64,000 bases of DNA, taken from assembly GCF_006717045.1 (NCBI RefSeq), contig NZ_VFPH01000002.1, positions 620,001 to 684,000 of the forward strand, in the 5' to 3' direction. Under the pieces are notes generated by a model that made no database searches, had not been told where the DNA came from, and saw only the letters and a program-made list of their open reading frames with translations. Made by a program: the position numbers and the translations under genes. Positions 51,801 through 60,616 of this stretch are shown in pieces. Source of the DNA: Pseudonocardia cypriaca (GTDB lineage Bacteria; Actinomycetota; Actinomycetes; Mycobacteriales; Pseudonocardiaceae). Position 1 is the first letter of the stretch, and each line of letters opens with the position of its first letter.

Positions 51801-53701
51801 CCGCCGCCGACGGCACCGCGGTGGGCGGCGACGCGGCGTGGCAGCAGCCCAAGCACGCGCTCGGCCCCGGTTCCGCGGCCACGCCCGGCGCGCGCGAGCT
51901 GGCGCTGCTCACCTACCGCACCGACCTCTGGGCGGCCCGCCGCAGCGACGGCGGGAAGGGGCATCCGGCCGATCCCGTCAAGGCCGCGCAGCAGGGCTGC
52001 CACGACTCGCACCGCGCGAGCACCGGCTGGGCGCTCGGCGCCGGGGCGTCGGTAACCGAGCGCGGCGCGCACCTGCCCGCGGACCCCGTGCGACCCGGCC
52101 GGCACCCGTCGGTGTTCACCGCGGAGCTGGAGCTCGACCGCTACCACGCGCTGCCGCTCACCGAGATCGGCGTCGCGCCGCTGCTGGTGCCTGCCGGGTT
52201 CCTCGGCCTGCGGGCCGCGCCGTGGGAACCTCCGACGGAGGTTCCCGGTAGCGACCACCTCCCGTTCGCGGGCGTCGTGCGGCTGCCGTGCTTCACCGGC
52301 ACGGCGGAGGTGCTCGAGCGCACGCAACCGTTCGCGGAGGAGCCGTGGCTCAGAGCCGCCATCACCCCGTCCGACGAGCTGGTCGACGCCACGCTCTGGG
52401 TCGCCTCGCGGGGCGAGGTCCAGCTCGACGACCGGCCGGGCCGGATCGTGTCGTCCCTGCCGGACGGCACTCCGGTGTGGGTGTTCCCCGTCGGCGCGAT
52501 CGCCGGCCCGCTGCGCCTCAGCTGGTACGTCGGCGCGGAGGTGCTGGTACTCGGACTCCAAGGGGTCACCCGGCAGGCGTCGGACGACGCGGCCGCGGTG
52601 GCCGTGCACACCGCCCGAACCCAGCAGACGATCACCGCGAAGCGGGGCCGGCGGCCACGCGAGCGCACCCCGATCGCGTTGCGCCCGGACACCCGGTACC
52701 GGATCGACGCCGAGGTCCGGGCCGTGGGCACGCTCGCCGGCACCTCCCGGGACTTCGAGCCCCGGCCCGTCAGCCACTGGTTCACGACCGCTGCCCGGCT
52801 CGATCCGGCCGCGCTGACCCGGTACCTGAGCGGCTACACCCCGGGCGACCGCACCCTCGGCTGGTACCTCGATGACCCGCTCGCCGCGCACTTCGCCCAC
52901 GACCACGTGCCCGCGCTGGCACAGGCGTACGGCTTCGGCATCGACCTCGCCCTGCGCCGCACCGACGATCCACCACACCGCCCCGCCGCACCACCACCCG
53001 GCTGGCTCGCGCTCGGGGCGACGGTCACCGAGCTGCTCGAACCGGGCGTCCTGCCCCCGTGGCTGCGCCGGTACCTCGACGAACCCGCCGCCTGCCCCGT
53101 GCCGCCGGCCGGCCTGTCGGTACAGGCCGACCCCGGCCTGGCACCGCGGGCCACCTACGACCTCGCGGTCGCGCTGATCGGCCCGGGCTCGCCGCGGCTG
53201 CCCGGGATCACGTTCACCACCTCGCGTTACCGGAACCCGGCCGCGCAGCTGGCCGAGCTGGGCTTCCCCGGCACCGTCACCGGGCACCTGCCCGTCGATC
53301 CCGCGGTCCTCCCCCACACCGGCACCACGTCCGATGCCGCCCTGGCCACCGTTCTCGAGACGGGCATCCGGTGGCCCGGCGTCGAGCCGGAGGAGCAGGC
53401 GTGGGCGCCGGTCGGCGAAACAGGACGCAGCACCGCGCTCTGGGCCGCCGACGGGGTCGACGGGGCGGGGGGCGTGATCGGGATCCTGCTGGAGTCGCCC
53501 GAGCCGCTGTTCCGACCCGGGCGGGCGGAGCTCACCGGCCTGGCCGGGTTCCCCGTCGCGGTCCGGGACCGCTCCGGGTGCCGGGTGCTGTTCTGCACCC
53601 GAGCTCCGCTCCCCGGCCCCCGGACGGTGATGCTGAGCCGCACCGAGCGCGGCGTCGCGAAGACGGACCTGCCCTGCGCGCTGCCGGAGGGCTGGCGATG
53701 A
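48887..53701 (+). CDS. Giant 1604-aa beta-rich protein of unknown function
   Basis: GTG 48887 overlaps the metalloprotease stop (GTGA). The product has no signal peptide, membrane segment, coiled coil or recognisable enzyme motif. Almost the whole length alternates short hydrophobic strands with glycine and aspartate turns, for example LTLELRGLGVRLEAGLLTAH, ALHLGPFSLGAHADLALRVG and FRICGSIDLWFTEIEGCVDI. Such a pattern suggests a long beta-solenoid or groove. The middle (LLGLYGLGGTVGLNARPVLP onward) faintly recalls DUF6603-type proteins, a weak match. The last 500 residues look more modular, with fibronectin-like stretches (RPDTRYRIDAEVRAVGTLAG). Only nine or so cysteines. A structural or scaffold role is inference. 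Confidence 0.75.
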   Translation: MNLLDAVGARAPAVALSTPLRALLAALEIHGETVTGRVDRMPFGLLHLDLAPGGPAVPYRLTTAGDGFALDLLLSRVDPLPAALTDPTSFLRPATRHTDATGAWLEPAAGAVRVQADLALRIAGTPAQPAEARLLPLIGPEPAEAVLELRLTTPYVLFGDTGFGLGLPNGLVLDDSATAPTGAAAWRGAVLRGAELYVPRGIPLVGGTVATFDVALQRAGGIDAVVTVPVDRGQVELEWHDPAATGLADLLPTVVQVTVNLPVRGRTVDGGQGSFTLGGADPLRLRGRFARDLRASPPVMSFDLAVDGGELVTVSASTAPGKVVVTAAALATALVAESRLQPEPPPSGDETGPWLSALLTAATAATTFFDDTGTVVIEAVRLHGTTSSTESVLQLEVDYVVDVTVRPVEAGPFAIWMDGSQPMRIRYRGVRVEADPRKPGISGLAVSFAQAGMDLEDPGGWRVRSPGSVLDVIGTRSGRGSVWFDVDLRFTLDLGPVTVSDATVRITVENPGPPPQLTLELRGLGVRLEAGLLTAHGGAVLTDGGFTAELDATLGDPVGVSARAQLTHTSESLTVEVEGSLPGPIPLGPTLLGLYGLGGTVGLNARPVLPPGDDLVEQQLSWTPNHVEDDPGSVMLGALVSIGTLHDWGFTYSGHGRLLVTLPDPSLRIATKVRILQPRAGSMAETAPLRGILVVDEDGITVGARGSLTIDHLLDLQIPVGGRLPFHDPGSWYLDVGTDGYGDRKPGPVTAKVLPDILDLGGSAYLMLHGAGLPHLGGVEPDISLPGPAIGFGVQARFTLGMPSVCWVSVGLTLRAGTSTNPLFLSATGRLDGALHLGPFSLGAHADLALRVGPGDDVRASFRICGSIDLWFTEIEGCVDIELPPGAASTPEVPIPDTWPDPLLVLSDRDYRALDTPEVLPDVLPILQFPLGPAAEAVSTPFTITGGANAGDGRTGNDLLSYTYTLESVRLTAADGTAVGGDAAWQQPKHALGPGSAATPGARELALLTYRTDLWAARRSDGGKGHPADPVKAAQQGCHDSHRASTGWALGAGASVTERGAHLPADPVRPGRHPSVFTAELELDRYHALPLTEIGVAPLLVPAGFLGLRAAPWEPPTEVPGSDHLPFAGVVRLPCFTGTAEVLERTQPFAEEPWLRAAITPSDELVDATLWVASRGEVQLDDRPGRIVSSLPDGTPVWVFPVGAIAGPLRLSWYVGAEVLVLGLQGVTRQASDDAAAVAVHTARTQQTITAKRGRRPRERTPIALRPDTRYRIDAEVRAVGTLAGTSRDFEPRPVSHWFTTAARLDPAALTRYLSGYTPGDRTLGWYLDDPLAAHFAHDHVPALAQAYGFGIDLALRRTDDPPHRPAAPPPGWLALGATVTELLEPGVLPPWLRRYLDEPAACPVPPAGLSVQADPGLAPRATYDLAVALIGPGSPRLPGITFTTSRYRNPAAQLAELGFPGTVTGHLPVDPAVLPHTGTTSDAALATVLETGIRWPGVEPEEQAWAPVGETGRSTALWAADGVDGAGGVIGILLESPEPLFRPGRAELTGLAGFPVAVRDRSGCRVLFCTRAPLPGPRTVMLSRTERGVAKTDLPCALPEGWR

Positions 53702-56700
53702 CGGCCGGGAGGAAGGCAGAGGTCTACACCCCGGAGAGCTTGTTGCGGCTCTCCTCGTTGGCGGAGTCGCCCGCCGCGCACCTGCGGGCATGGGTGTCTC
53801 CCGCTATCGGCTTCCCGCTGCACCCGCTGATCTACTGGCGGGTGCCGGTCCCGCAGATCGAGGAGATCCGCGACATCCTCTGGTGGACGCCGGCGCCGGA
53901 CGGACCCCGCGAGCTACAGCCGCCGATCGACCTGGACGGGATCGACGGGCCGGTCTTCGCCGAGCTGCGCGACGCGGGCGGCAGCGACTTCGCGGCTCGG
54001 TGGTGCTGGGTGGCCGTGGACGTCGCCGACCCCCACGTGCCGCTGACCGTCGCCGTCGCAGACGGCGGGGCGGGCACACGCACGCTGCTGCAGCGCAGCG
54101 CCTGGCCGTACACGCTGGGCGCCTCTCGGATCACCCGGCTGCGGATCACCGGCCACGGACAGGTCGTCGGCGTGCGCGGGGTCGACGCCACCACGTTCAC
54201 CGCCGAGCGCGCCCTGGTCGGGCTGGTGTCGGCGCTGCCCGTCCCCGACTCCCGCTGGTACACCGGGGGGATCTCACCGGACGAAGCGCTCGACCGTGCC
54301 GCCCAGGCGGGACCGACCCGGACCGGACCGCTGGACCGCGGGGTCGACGTGCAGCTCGGGTACGACGACGAGTTCACCCGCGTTCGCGCCCTCACCGGCA
54401 TCGATCGGACCGGACCGCACGCCCTGCTCCAGGCCGCGCACCTCCACGGCGACCTCCCGGCTCGGCACCGCACGCAGGTCGACCTCCCCGACGACCGCCG
54501 CCCCGCGCAGGCCCGGTTCGCCACGGTGGAGGCGTTGCTCACCGGAGCCGCCGACCCGGGCGTCGCGCGCTGGCTCGGGCTGCTCGCCACCGATCGGGTC
54601 GACGAGGACCTCGACCCCGAACGCCCCTACGCCTGGGTGTCGGCCGGGTACTGGGCGCTGGACCCGGACCGCCCTGTGACCAAGGCGCCGCGGACCGCCC
54701 TCGGCGACGTCCTCGCCACCATGGCGGACCCCTACTCCTACCCACCGTGGACATCGCAGTGGACCCGCCTGGTCCGCGCGGCGTTCCCCGACGTGGCACG
54801 CGTGCTGGCGGAACTGCCCGGGCACGTCGTCGTGCAACCGATGGTCGCGCCGGTGGGGCTGGGTGCGGTGTCGGACCCGCCCGCCACCCCGGATCCGGTG
54901 CTCGCCGGACCCGCCACCTGGGAGGACCGCGACCACTACGGTCGCCGGCTGCGGCTGCGCGGCCCGACTTCCGGGGCGGTCGCGTTCGCCCGCGGCTCGC
55001 TCGGGCTCAACGAGCGCATCCTGACCGGCGGGCCCGGGCTCGACGAGCGCGGACTGATCCTGCTCCCCGGCCGCGCCGACGGACCGGGCGGGACCGAGGG
55101 CGCACTCGCCGACACGGGCATCCCCGCCGACGAGCCGGTGACCTGGCTGGTCGCGACCGCGGACGAGTTCGGTCGCTGGAGCGAGGACGGCCGGGTGTCG
55201 GCCGAACCGCCGGACCGCCCCGAGCTGCCCGCACCGGTCGTCGAGGCCGCGTTCGTGCCCGCGACCGAGCTCCCGCCCACCGGGTCGGTCGTTCCCGGGA
55301 CGGTGTCGGTGCAGGTCGCCGTGCCCACCGCGCTCGGCCCCGGCACGCTGCCCGTGACGGACGTGGAGGTCGTCGTCCACGGCCGACCGCCGGACCACGT
55401 CGCCCCCGCCGAGCTCGTGGCGGCGTCCTACGACGCGCCGGAGACCGGGGTCGGCGGAACGGTCCGGGTGCCGGTCACGGTCCGGTTCCACGACGAGCGG
55501 GGGCCCGGCCCGGCCACCTCGACCACTGTGAGCGTCCGCGATCCTCGCCGCCCGGCGCCGCTGGTCGTCGGGCCGGCGGTGCTGTGGGCCGCCCGCCCCG
55601 ACCCGACCGGCACCGCGGAGCTCGCCCTTCGCCTGCCCGCCCAGCAGGCGGGGTGGACCTACCACGTCTACCTGGCCGAGGAGACGGCGCTGCGCCGCAC
55701 GCTCGGTCTCCCCCTGGACCGCGACCGCAACCGCGCGCAACGTGCGAAGGAGATCGCCGACGCGGCCGGGCGGATCGGCGACCGCAGCCCGTTCACCCTG
55801 GCGGCGACGGTGACCGGCGTCCGGTTCGCGACGGCGCTCCCGGGGGCGGTGCGCACGCTGCGGTTCGTGCGCGCGGTCCCGGTGACGCCGGCCGGCCGGG
55901 AGGCGGACTTCGCGGCCTGCCCGCTCGTCCCCGTCGCCGTGCCGGGACCGGACCGGCCGCCCTCACCCGCCCTCACCGTGGCGGCGAACGGGCCCGACCT
56001 GCGGCTGGTGCTCACCGTCCACGGGATCGACCGGCGGACCCTCGACCGCCTCCATCCCGGCGCACCCCCGCGGTACCGGCTGCGCCGCGCCACGGCAGGC
56101 ACCGGAGATCCGCTCTACGTCCCGGTGACGGACACCGGCGAGCTCGCTCCAGCGGCCGACGGCGCGTGGACGGCCGTGGTCCCGGCACGCGGGCTCGCCC
56201 CGTTCGTCCGCTACACCTGGCAGGCCGAGGCGTGCCTCCCCCCGGAGATCGCGCTCGCCGCCGCGCCCCGGCCCAGCACCGTCCTCCCGGAGCGGGGCGA
56301 ACCAGGAGATCCGGCACCCAGCCCGTGGAGCACGCCGTCCGTCCCGGTCCAGGGGATGGTGACCGCGCCGATACCGCCGCTCGACGCCCGCGCCACCCTG
56401 CCCGGTCCGACGCTCACCCTGCGCGCGGCCCCTGTCGCGGCTCCCGACGCCGTCGGGGCCTGGCGGCTGCGCGTGTGGCGGCGGGGCGCTGATGGCGCGC
56501 TCACCCCGCTAGATCCCCCGAACGGGGATGGCTGGGCGGTGACCTCGTCGGACTTGACACTGACCGACCCCGGCTGGGCCGGCGAAGCGTACGCGCTGCA
56601 GCTCGTCGATCCGCTGGGCCGGACGGGCCCGCTCACCGAGGTGCCCTCACCGCTGGTGCGGACGACCACGGCACTGCTCGTCGAGGAGGCGCTGACCGCC

Positions 56701-56988
56701 TCCGGGGTCGACGGGGCCTGGCTCACGGGGATCGTGACCGCCGACAGTCCCGCTGCCACCGACACCACCCCGACCGGCACCGTTCGATTCCGCACCGGGG
56801 ACGGGATCGTCCTCGGCGAAGCCCCACCGAGGACGGCACTGCACGTCGGATTCGGGCAGATCCCGTTCTGGGGCGGCCGCGCGGCCGCCGACTACCTCGG
56901 TGACGCCTTCCATGCCCCGTCGACTTCGGACGCCCGTCCCCTGCCCGAGGGCCCCGAGCTCGGACAGCCACCCGACATCGAGCGCTGA
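53698..56988 (+). CDS. Giant 1096-aa protein of unknown function, last gene of the operon
   Basis: ATG 53698 overlaps the previous stop (ATGA). The N-terminal part (SLLRLSSLAESPAAHLRAWV, PLIYWRVPVPQIEEIRDILW) contains tryptophan-rich segments. From about residue 520 the sequence is organised as several Ig/fibronectin-like beta modules (VPGTVSVQVAVPTALGPGTL, PAVLWAARPDPTGTAELALR, WTYHVYLAEETALRRTLG, LTVAANGPDLRLVLTVHGID). No signal peptide, membrane segment or catalytic motif. The composition matches the 1604-aa protein, so the two probably form one assembly with the protease. The reading frame is open further upstream, but that is the shadow of the preceding gene. Confidence 0.75.
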   Translation: MTAGRKAEVYTPESLLRLSSLAESPAAHLRAWVSPAIGFPLHPLIYWRVPVPQIEEIRDILWWTPAPDGPRELQPPIDLDGIDGPVFAELRDAGGSDFAARWCWVAVDVADPHVPLTVAVADGGAGTRTLLQRSAWPYTLGASRITRLRITGHGQVVGVRGVDATTFTAERALVGLVSALPVPDSRWYTGGISPDEALDRAAQAGPTRTGPLDRGVDVQLGYDDEFTRVRALTGIDRTGPHALLQAAHLHGDLPARHRTQVDLPDDRRPAQARFATVEALLTGAADPGVARWLGLLATDRVDEDLDPERPYAWVSAGYWALDPDRPVTKAPRTALGDVLATMADPYSYPPWTSQWTRLVRAAFPDVARVLAELPGHVVVQPMVAPVGLGAVSDPPATPDPVLAGPATWEDRDHYGRRLRLRGPTSGAVAFARGSLGLNERILTGGPGLDERGLILLPGRADGPGGTEGALADTGIPADEPVTWLVATADEFGRWSEDGRVSAEPPDRPELPAPVVEAAFVPATELPPTGSVVPGTVSVQVAVPTALGPGTLPVTDVEVVVHGRPPDHVAPAELVAASYDAPETGVGGTVRVPVTVRFHDERGPGPATSTTVSVRDPRRPAPLVVGPAVLWAARPDPTGTAELALRLPAQQAGWTYHVYLAEETALRRTLGLPLDRDRNRAQRAKEIADAAGRIGDRSPFTLAATVTGVRFATALPGAVRTLRFVRAVPVTPAGREADFAACPLVPVAVPGPDRPPSPALTVAANGPDLRLVLTVHGIDRRTLDRLHPGAPPRYRLRRATAGTGDPLYVPVTDTGELAPAADGAWTAVVPARGLAPFVRYTWQAEACLPPEIALAAAPRPSTVLPERGEPGDPAPSPWSTPSVPVQGMVTAPIPPLDARATLPGPTLTLRAAPVAAPDAVGAWRLRVWRRGADGALTPLDPPNGDGWAVTSSDLTLTDPGWAGEAYALQLVDPLGRTGPLTEVPSPLVRTTTALLVEEALTASGVDGAWLTGIVTADSPAATDTTPTGTVRFRTGDGIVLGEAPPRTALHVGFGQIPFWGGRAAADYLGDAFHAPSTSDARPLPEGPELGQPPDIER

Positions 56989-57078
56989 GTCCTCGCCACG
57001 TCGGACACCCTGTGATCGGCGGCTCTCCCGCCGTCCACGTGCCCGACCTCTCCGGGCAGCACGTCCAGGGCGCGCACG

Positions 57079-57116
57079 AAACCGGCCCGTCTCCACCAGG
57101 GAGCAGGGCCGGTTTT
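57079..57116 (+). terminator. Strong factor-independent terminator closing the giant-protein operon
   Basis: AAACCGGCCC (57079-57088) pairs with GGGCCGGTTT (57106-57115), giving a ten-base stem with a 17-base loop, followed by further T. It sits 90 bases after the last stop codon. It could also serve the opposite strand weakly. Its presence marks the operon as a discrete unit. Confidence 0.75.
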
Positions 57117-57240
57117 CGAGACCATTGCTTCGGGATGCTGTGGCAAACGCCGGCACGGCGCTTGTCACCGAAGTTCGCACAGAGCCGGATGCAGACCGAT
57201 CCCTCGGGCCCGAAGGCGCGCCCGTCCGGCGGACGCCCGG

Positions 57241-57627
57241 TCATCCCGACTCTCGCCGATCCGGCCCGTCAGCGGGGTCGGCGGTCGGCTGCCGACGGCA
57301 ACGGCGGGATGGCGGTGCTGGGCTCGGAGAGAGATACCAGTACGCAGTCGTCGAGATGTCGTCCTGCCGTTCGAACAGGCCGTGGTCCCACGCCCCGATC
57401 TGCTGGACGGTGACCTTCAGCCGCTCCTCGAAGTAGATCGGGGCGGGGAGGTGCCACCGGTAGAGCCCGTGGGAGGGGGGCATCGGCGTCGCGAACGGCG
57501 ACGCCCGGGTGGTGTCGCGCACCGAGTAGAACGGGTAGCCGGAGTACGGGGCGCTGAACGTGACGACCTCCGGATCCGGACGCGAACGCAGCTCGTCCTG
57601 GAACGCCCACTCGGTTGCGAGTTCCGC
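57241..57627 (-). pseudogene. C-terminal remnant of a GH172/DUF2961-family protein
   Basis: The minus-strand frame gives ATEWAFQDELRSRPDPEV, then VTFSAPYSGYPFYSVRDT and GLYRWHLPAPIYFEERLKVT followed by DDISTTAYWYLSPSP. This is the distal half of the double-jelly-roll fold of DUF2961 proteins (glycoside hydrolase family 172), which act on fructan or arabinan linkages. The proximal part with the first domain is missing, and homology begins just where the typical TED-Y motif should be (AT-E-W). No start or ribosome site. A relic between two unrelated operons. Confidence 0.7.
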
Positions 57628-57723
57628 GCCATCGCAAACGCGAGGTTGGCTCTGACTCTGAGCGGGTGGCATCAGGTGCGCGGAGTCGCCGAGCCCCGTT
57701 GGCCAATGCTCCGCATCTCGTCC

Positions 57724-58044
57724 TCACACGTCGACGACGATCTCGCCGTCCTCCTCCCGCACCGGATAGGTCCGGACGGCCAGATCGCCGTTCAGGCAGG
57801 CACCGTCGGACAGGGAGAACGCGTAACCGTGCAGCGGACAGACGATCTTCATGTGGTCGATCTGGGCGTCGGCGAGCGGGCCGCCCGCATGTGGGCAGAC
57901 CGCGTCCAGCGCTCGGATGCCGCTGCCTGCTCGCGGCCGGAACACCGCGATCTGCCTCCCGTCGACGGCGAAGGCGCGTCCTTCCCCCACCGGGATGGCG
58001 TGCGCCGGACCAAGACGATGGCTCGACACTTCCGGGGCGCTCAT
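57724..58044 (-). CDS. nirD: Nitrite reductase small subunit (Rieske-type)
   Basis: The 106-residue protein is a Rieske-like fold: CPHAGGPLADAQID and CPLHGYAFSLSDG both keep the Cys-x-His pairs, so it should bind a [2Fe-2S] cluster, unlike some NirD proteins that have lost it. Its start lies in the last bases of nirB (four-base overlap). It supports electron flow to the large subunit in the assimilatory NAD(P)H nitrite reductase. Confidence 0.92.
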   Translation of the reverse strand: MSAPEVSSHRLGPAHAIPVGEGRAFAVDGRQIAVFRPRAGSGIRALDAVCPHAGGPLADAQIDHMKIVCPLHGYAFSLSDGACLNGDLAVRTYPVREEDGEIVVDV

Positions 58045-60614
58045 GCCCCCGACTCCGTCCGATCAGCCGTTCCGGCGCCGCTCGCGAAGGGCGCGGCCGC
58101 CGCGGGCAGACCGCCGTTCGAGGCGACGCTCCCGTTCCGCACCGGTACCCGGGGTAGTGGGACCAGCGGCAGCGAGTTGGCGAATTGGCCGGACGTGACG
58201 GGCTCGCGGCCCTCCCGCCACGGATCGCGGTAGGCGTCGGTCGCCACCTGCATCCGCTCGTCGAGCCCGGCGACGATGCCGTCGCGGTCGTCGACGAGCA
58301 GCGCCTTGAGCTCGTCGAGCCCCACGCGCGGCACGAAGTCGTAGGTCCGTTCCAACCAGCGCGCGTTCTCCCGGTAGTACTGCATGAACGTCCCGCACAG
58401 CCGCAGCGCGGTGTCGCGCCCGGTCACCGTGGCGAGCAGGTCACCCTTCCGGACCGACGCCCCCGCCGCCCCGCCCACGTACACCTCCCACCGGTCTTCG
58501 CCGACCGCCACCACCCCGACGTCCTTCACCAACGCCTCCGAGCAGTTCCGGGGGCACCCCGCGACGGCGAGCTTCATCTTCGCCGGGCTGTCGAGGCCCT
58601 GGTAGCGCTGCTCCATGTCGCGCCCGAGCCCGGTGGAATCGCCGAGCCCGAACCGGCAGAAGTCGGTGCCCACGCAGGTCTTCACCGTGCGGAACGACTT
58701 GCCGTAGGCGTAGCCCGAGGGCATGTCCAGATCGGCCCAGACCCCGGGGAGGTCCTCCTTGCGCACCCCGAGCAGGTCGATCCGCTGTCCCCCGGTGATC
58801 TTGATCATCGGGATCGCGTACTTGTCCGCGACGTCGGCGATCCGCCGCAGCTGCTCGGCGTTCGTGACGCCGCCCTTGATCTGCGGCACCACCGAGAACG
58901 TGCCGTCCCGCTGGATGTTGGCGTGCACCCGGTCGTTGATGAACCGGGCATCGCGCTCGTCGACGTACTCGTCGTTCCACAGCACCTTGAGCAGCGACGC
59001 GAGCGCCATCTTCGACCCCGCGTCCTCCCCGTCCGGCGCGAGCTCGGAGAACACCGCCGACACCGACCTGAGCCCACGCTCACGGCACGCGGCCATCAGG
59101 GTCGGTTTGTCCATCGGGATCGACGGGACGTACCAGCCTGCGCTCACATCGACCTCGACATCCCCGCCCGTCGCCCAGTCGACGATGTCGCAGACAAGGC
59201 CCTTGCACGCCCCGCAGCCCTTGCCGGCCCTGGTCGCGGCCATGACGCCGCTGACGCTCCTCGTCCCGTTCCGGACGCACGCGACGAGGTCGCCCTTCGA
59301 GACGCCGTTGCAGTTGCAGACCTGCACCGAGTCGTCCATCTCGGCCGCGCCCTGCTCGCCGGAGGGTCCGGCAAGCTCGAAGAGCAGCTCCACCCGTTCC
59401 TCGGGGAGGGGAAGGCCGCGGTCGAAGCTCTGGGTGAGGAACGCGACCTTCCCGACGTCGCCGAGCAGGGTGGCACCAACCAGCTTGCCGTCGCGGATCA
59501 CCACCGACTTGTAGACGCCGCGGCGTGGCTCGGAGAACCGGACGAACTCGTCGTCCTCCTTTTCCGGGTGCTTGAGACCCATCGATGCCAGGTCGACGCC
59601 GGCGACCTTGAGCTTCGTGGCGATCCGCGAGCCGTGGTAGGCCGCCTTCGGGTCGGCGCCGGTGATGTGGTCGGCGAGCACGGTGGCCTGTTCCCACAGC
59701 GGCGCGACCAGCCCGTACACCTCGCCGCGGTGCTGCGCGCACTCCCCGACCGCGTAGATGTCGGGGTCGTCGACCGCCCGCATCTGGTCGTCGGTGACGA
59801 TCGCCCGTTCCACGGTGAGGCCGGAGACGACGCCCAGGCCCACGTTGGGCCGGATGCCCGCGGTGAGCACGACCATGTCGCAGTCGATCGACGAGCCGTC
59901 GCCGAACAGGACCCCGCTGACCGTGCCGGCGCTGCGCACCGCGGTGGTCCGCTTGCCGAGGTGCACCGTGATGCCCAGCCGCTCGACCACCCGGCGCAGG
60001 ATCGCGCCGGCCTCCTCGTCGAGCTGCTGGTTCATCAGCACCGGCCCGGACTGCACGACGTGCACCTCGAGCCCGTGCTGCTGCAACCCGTACGCCGCCT
60101 CCAACCCGAGGAGCCCACCCCCGATCACGACCGCCCGCCGGTGCTCCTGCGCGTACTCCAGCATCGCGTTGGTGTCGTCGAGGGTGCGGAAGCCGAAGAC
60201 GCCCGGCGTGAGCGTCTTGTCGTCGACCCACATGCCGTCCATCGGTGGGAAGAACGTGCGGCTCCCGGTCGCGATGATCAGCTTGTCGTAGCCGAGGATC
60301 GTGCCGTCGTTCGCGAAGACCTTGCGGGAGAAGCGGTCGATCCGCACGACCCGCACGCCCGCGTACAGCGTGATGTCGTTGTCGGCGTACCAGCCCAACG
60401 GGTTGAGGTAGATCTCCTCGGCGTCCTCGCCTGCGAGGACGTGGCTGAGCATGATCCTGTTGTAGTTGCCGTACGGCTCGTCACCGAACATCGTGATCCG
60501 GAACCGCTCGGCGCCGCCGCGCTCGAGGATCTCCTCCACCGCGCGGGCACCTGCCATGCCGTTGCCGATCACGACCAGGTGCTGGCGCCCGTCGTCCGGG
60601 AGCAGGTCCACCAT
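58041..60614 (-). CDS. nirB: Assimilatory NAD(P)H nitrite reductase, large subunit
   Basis: ATG 60614, seven bases after GGAGG, gives 857 residues (an overlapping GTG at 60620 is the alternative). Order of domains: FAD/NAD-binding oxidoreductase (LVVIGNGMAGARAVEEIL, AVVIGGGLLGLEAAYGL), BFD-like [2Fe-2S] domain (VCNCNGVSKGDL and GKGCGACKGLV), then nitrite/sulfite reductase ferredoxin-like half and siroheme/4Fe-4S site (KTCVGTDFCRFG near residue 645 and AGCPRNCSEALVKD near 686). All six-electron reduction cofactors are present. It converts nitrite to ammonium with electrons from NAD(P)H. The C-terminus carries an extra low-complexity tail (PLVPLPRVPVRNGS onward). Confidence 0.95.
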   Translation of the reverse strand: MVDLLPDDGRQHLVVIGNGMAGARAVEEILERGGAERFRITMFGDEPYGNYNRIMLSHVLAGEDAEEIYLNPLGWYADNDITLYAGVRVVRIDRFSRKVFANDGTILGYDKLIIATGSRTFFPPMDGMWVDDKTLTPGVFGFRTLDDTNAMLEYAQEHRRAVVIGGGLLGLEAAYGLQQHGLEVHVVQSGPVLMNQQLDEEAGAILRRVVERLGITVHLGKRTTAVRSAGTVSGVLFGDGSSIDCDMVVLTAGIRPNVGLGVVSGLTVERAIVTDDQMRAVDDPDIYAVGECAQHRGEVYGLVAPLWEQATVLADHITGADPKAAYHGSRIATKLKVAGVDLASMGLKHPEKEDDEFVRFSEPRRGVYKSVVIRDGKLVGATLLGDVGKVAFLTQSFDRGLPLPEERVELLFELAGPSGEQGAAEMDDSVQVCNCNGVSKGDLVACVRNGTRSVSGVMAATRAGKGCGACKGLVCDIVDWATGGDVEVDVSAGWYVPSIPMDKPTLMAACRERGLRSVSAVFSELAPDGEDAGSKMALASLLKVLWNDEYVDERDARFINDRVHANIQRDGTFSVVPQIKGGVTNAEQLRRIADVADKYAIPMIKITGGQRIDLLGVRKEDLPGVWADLDMPSGYAYGKSFRTVKTCVGTDFCRFGLGDSTGLGRDMEQRYQGLDSPAKMKLAVAGCPRNCSEALVKDVGVVAVGEDRWEVYVGGAAGASVRKGDLLATVTGRDTALRLCGTFMQYYRENARWLERTYDFVPRVGLDELKALLVDDRDGIVAGLDERMQVATDAYRDPWREGREPVTSGQFANSLPLVPLPRVPVRNGSVASNGGLPAAAAPFASGAGTADRTESGA

Positions 60615-60616
60615 CG

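Noticed and set aside
53059..53697. Longer 1309-residue version of the last giant protein
   Set aside because: The extra N-terminus is the out-of-frame shadow of the 1604-aa gene; the ATGA overlap gives the natural start.
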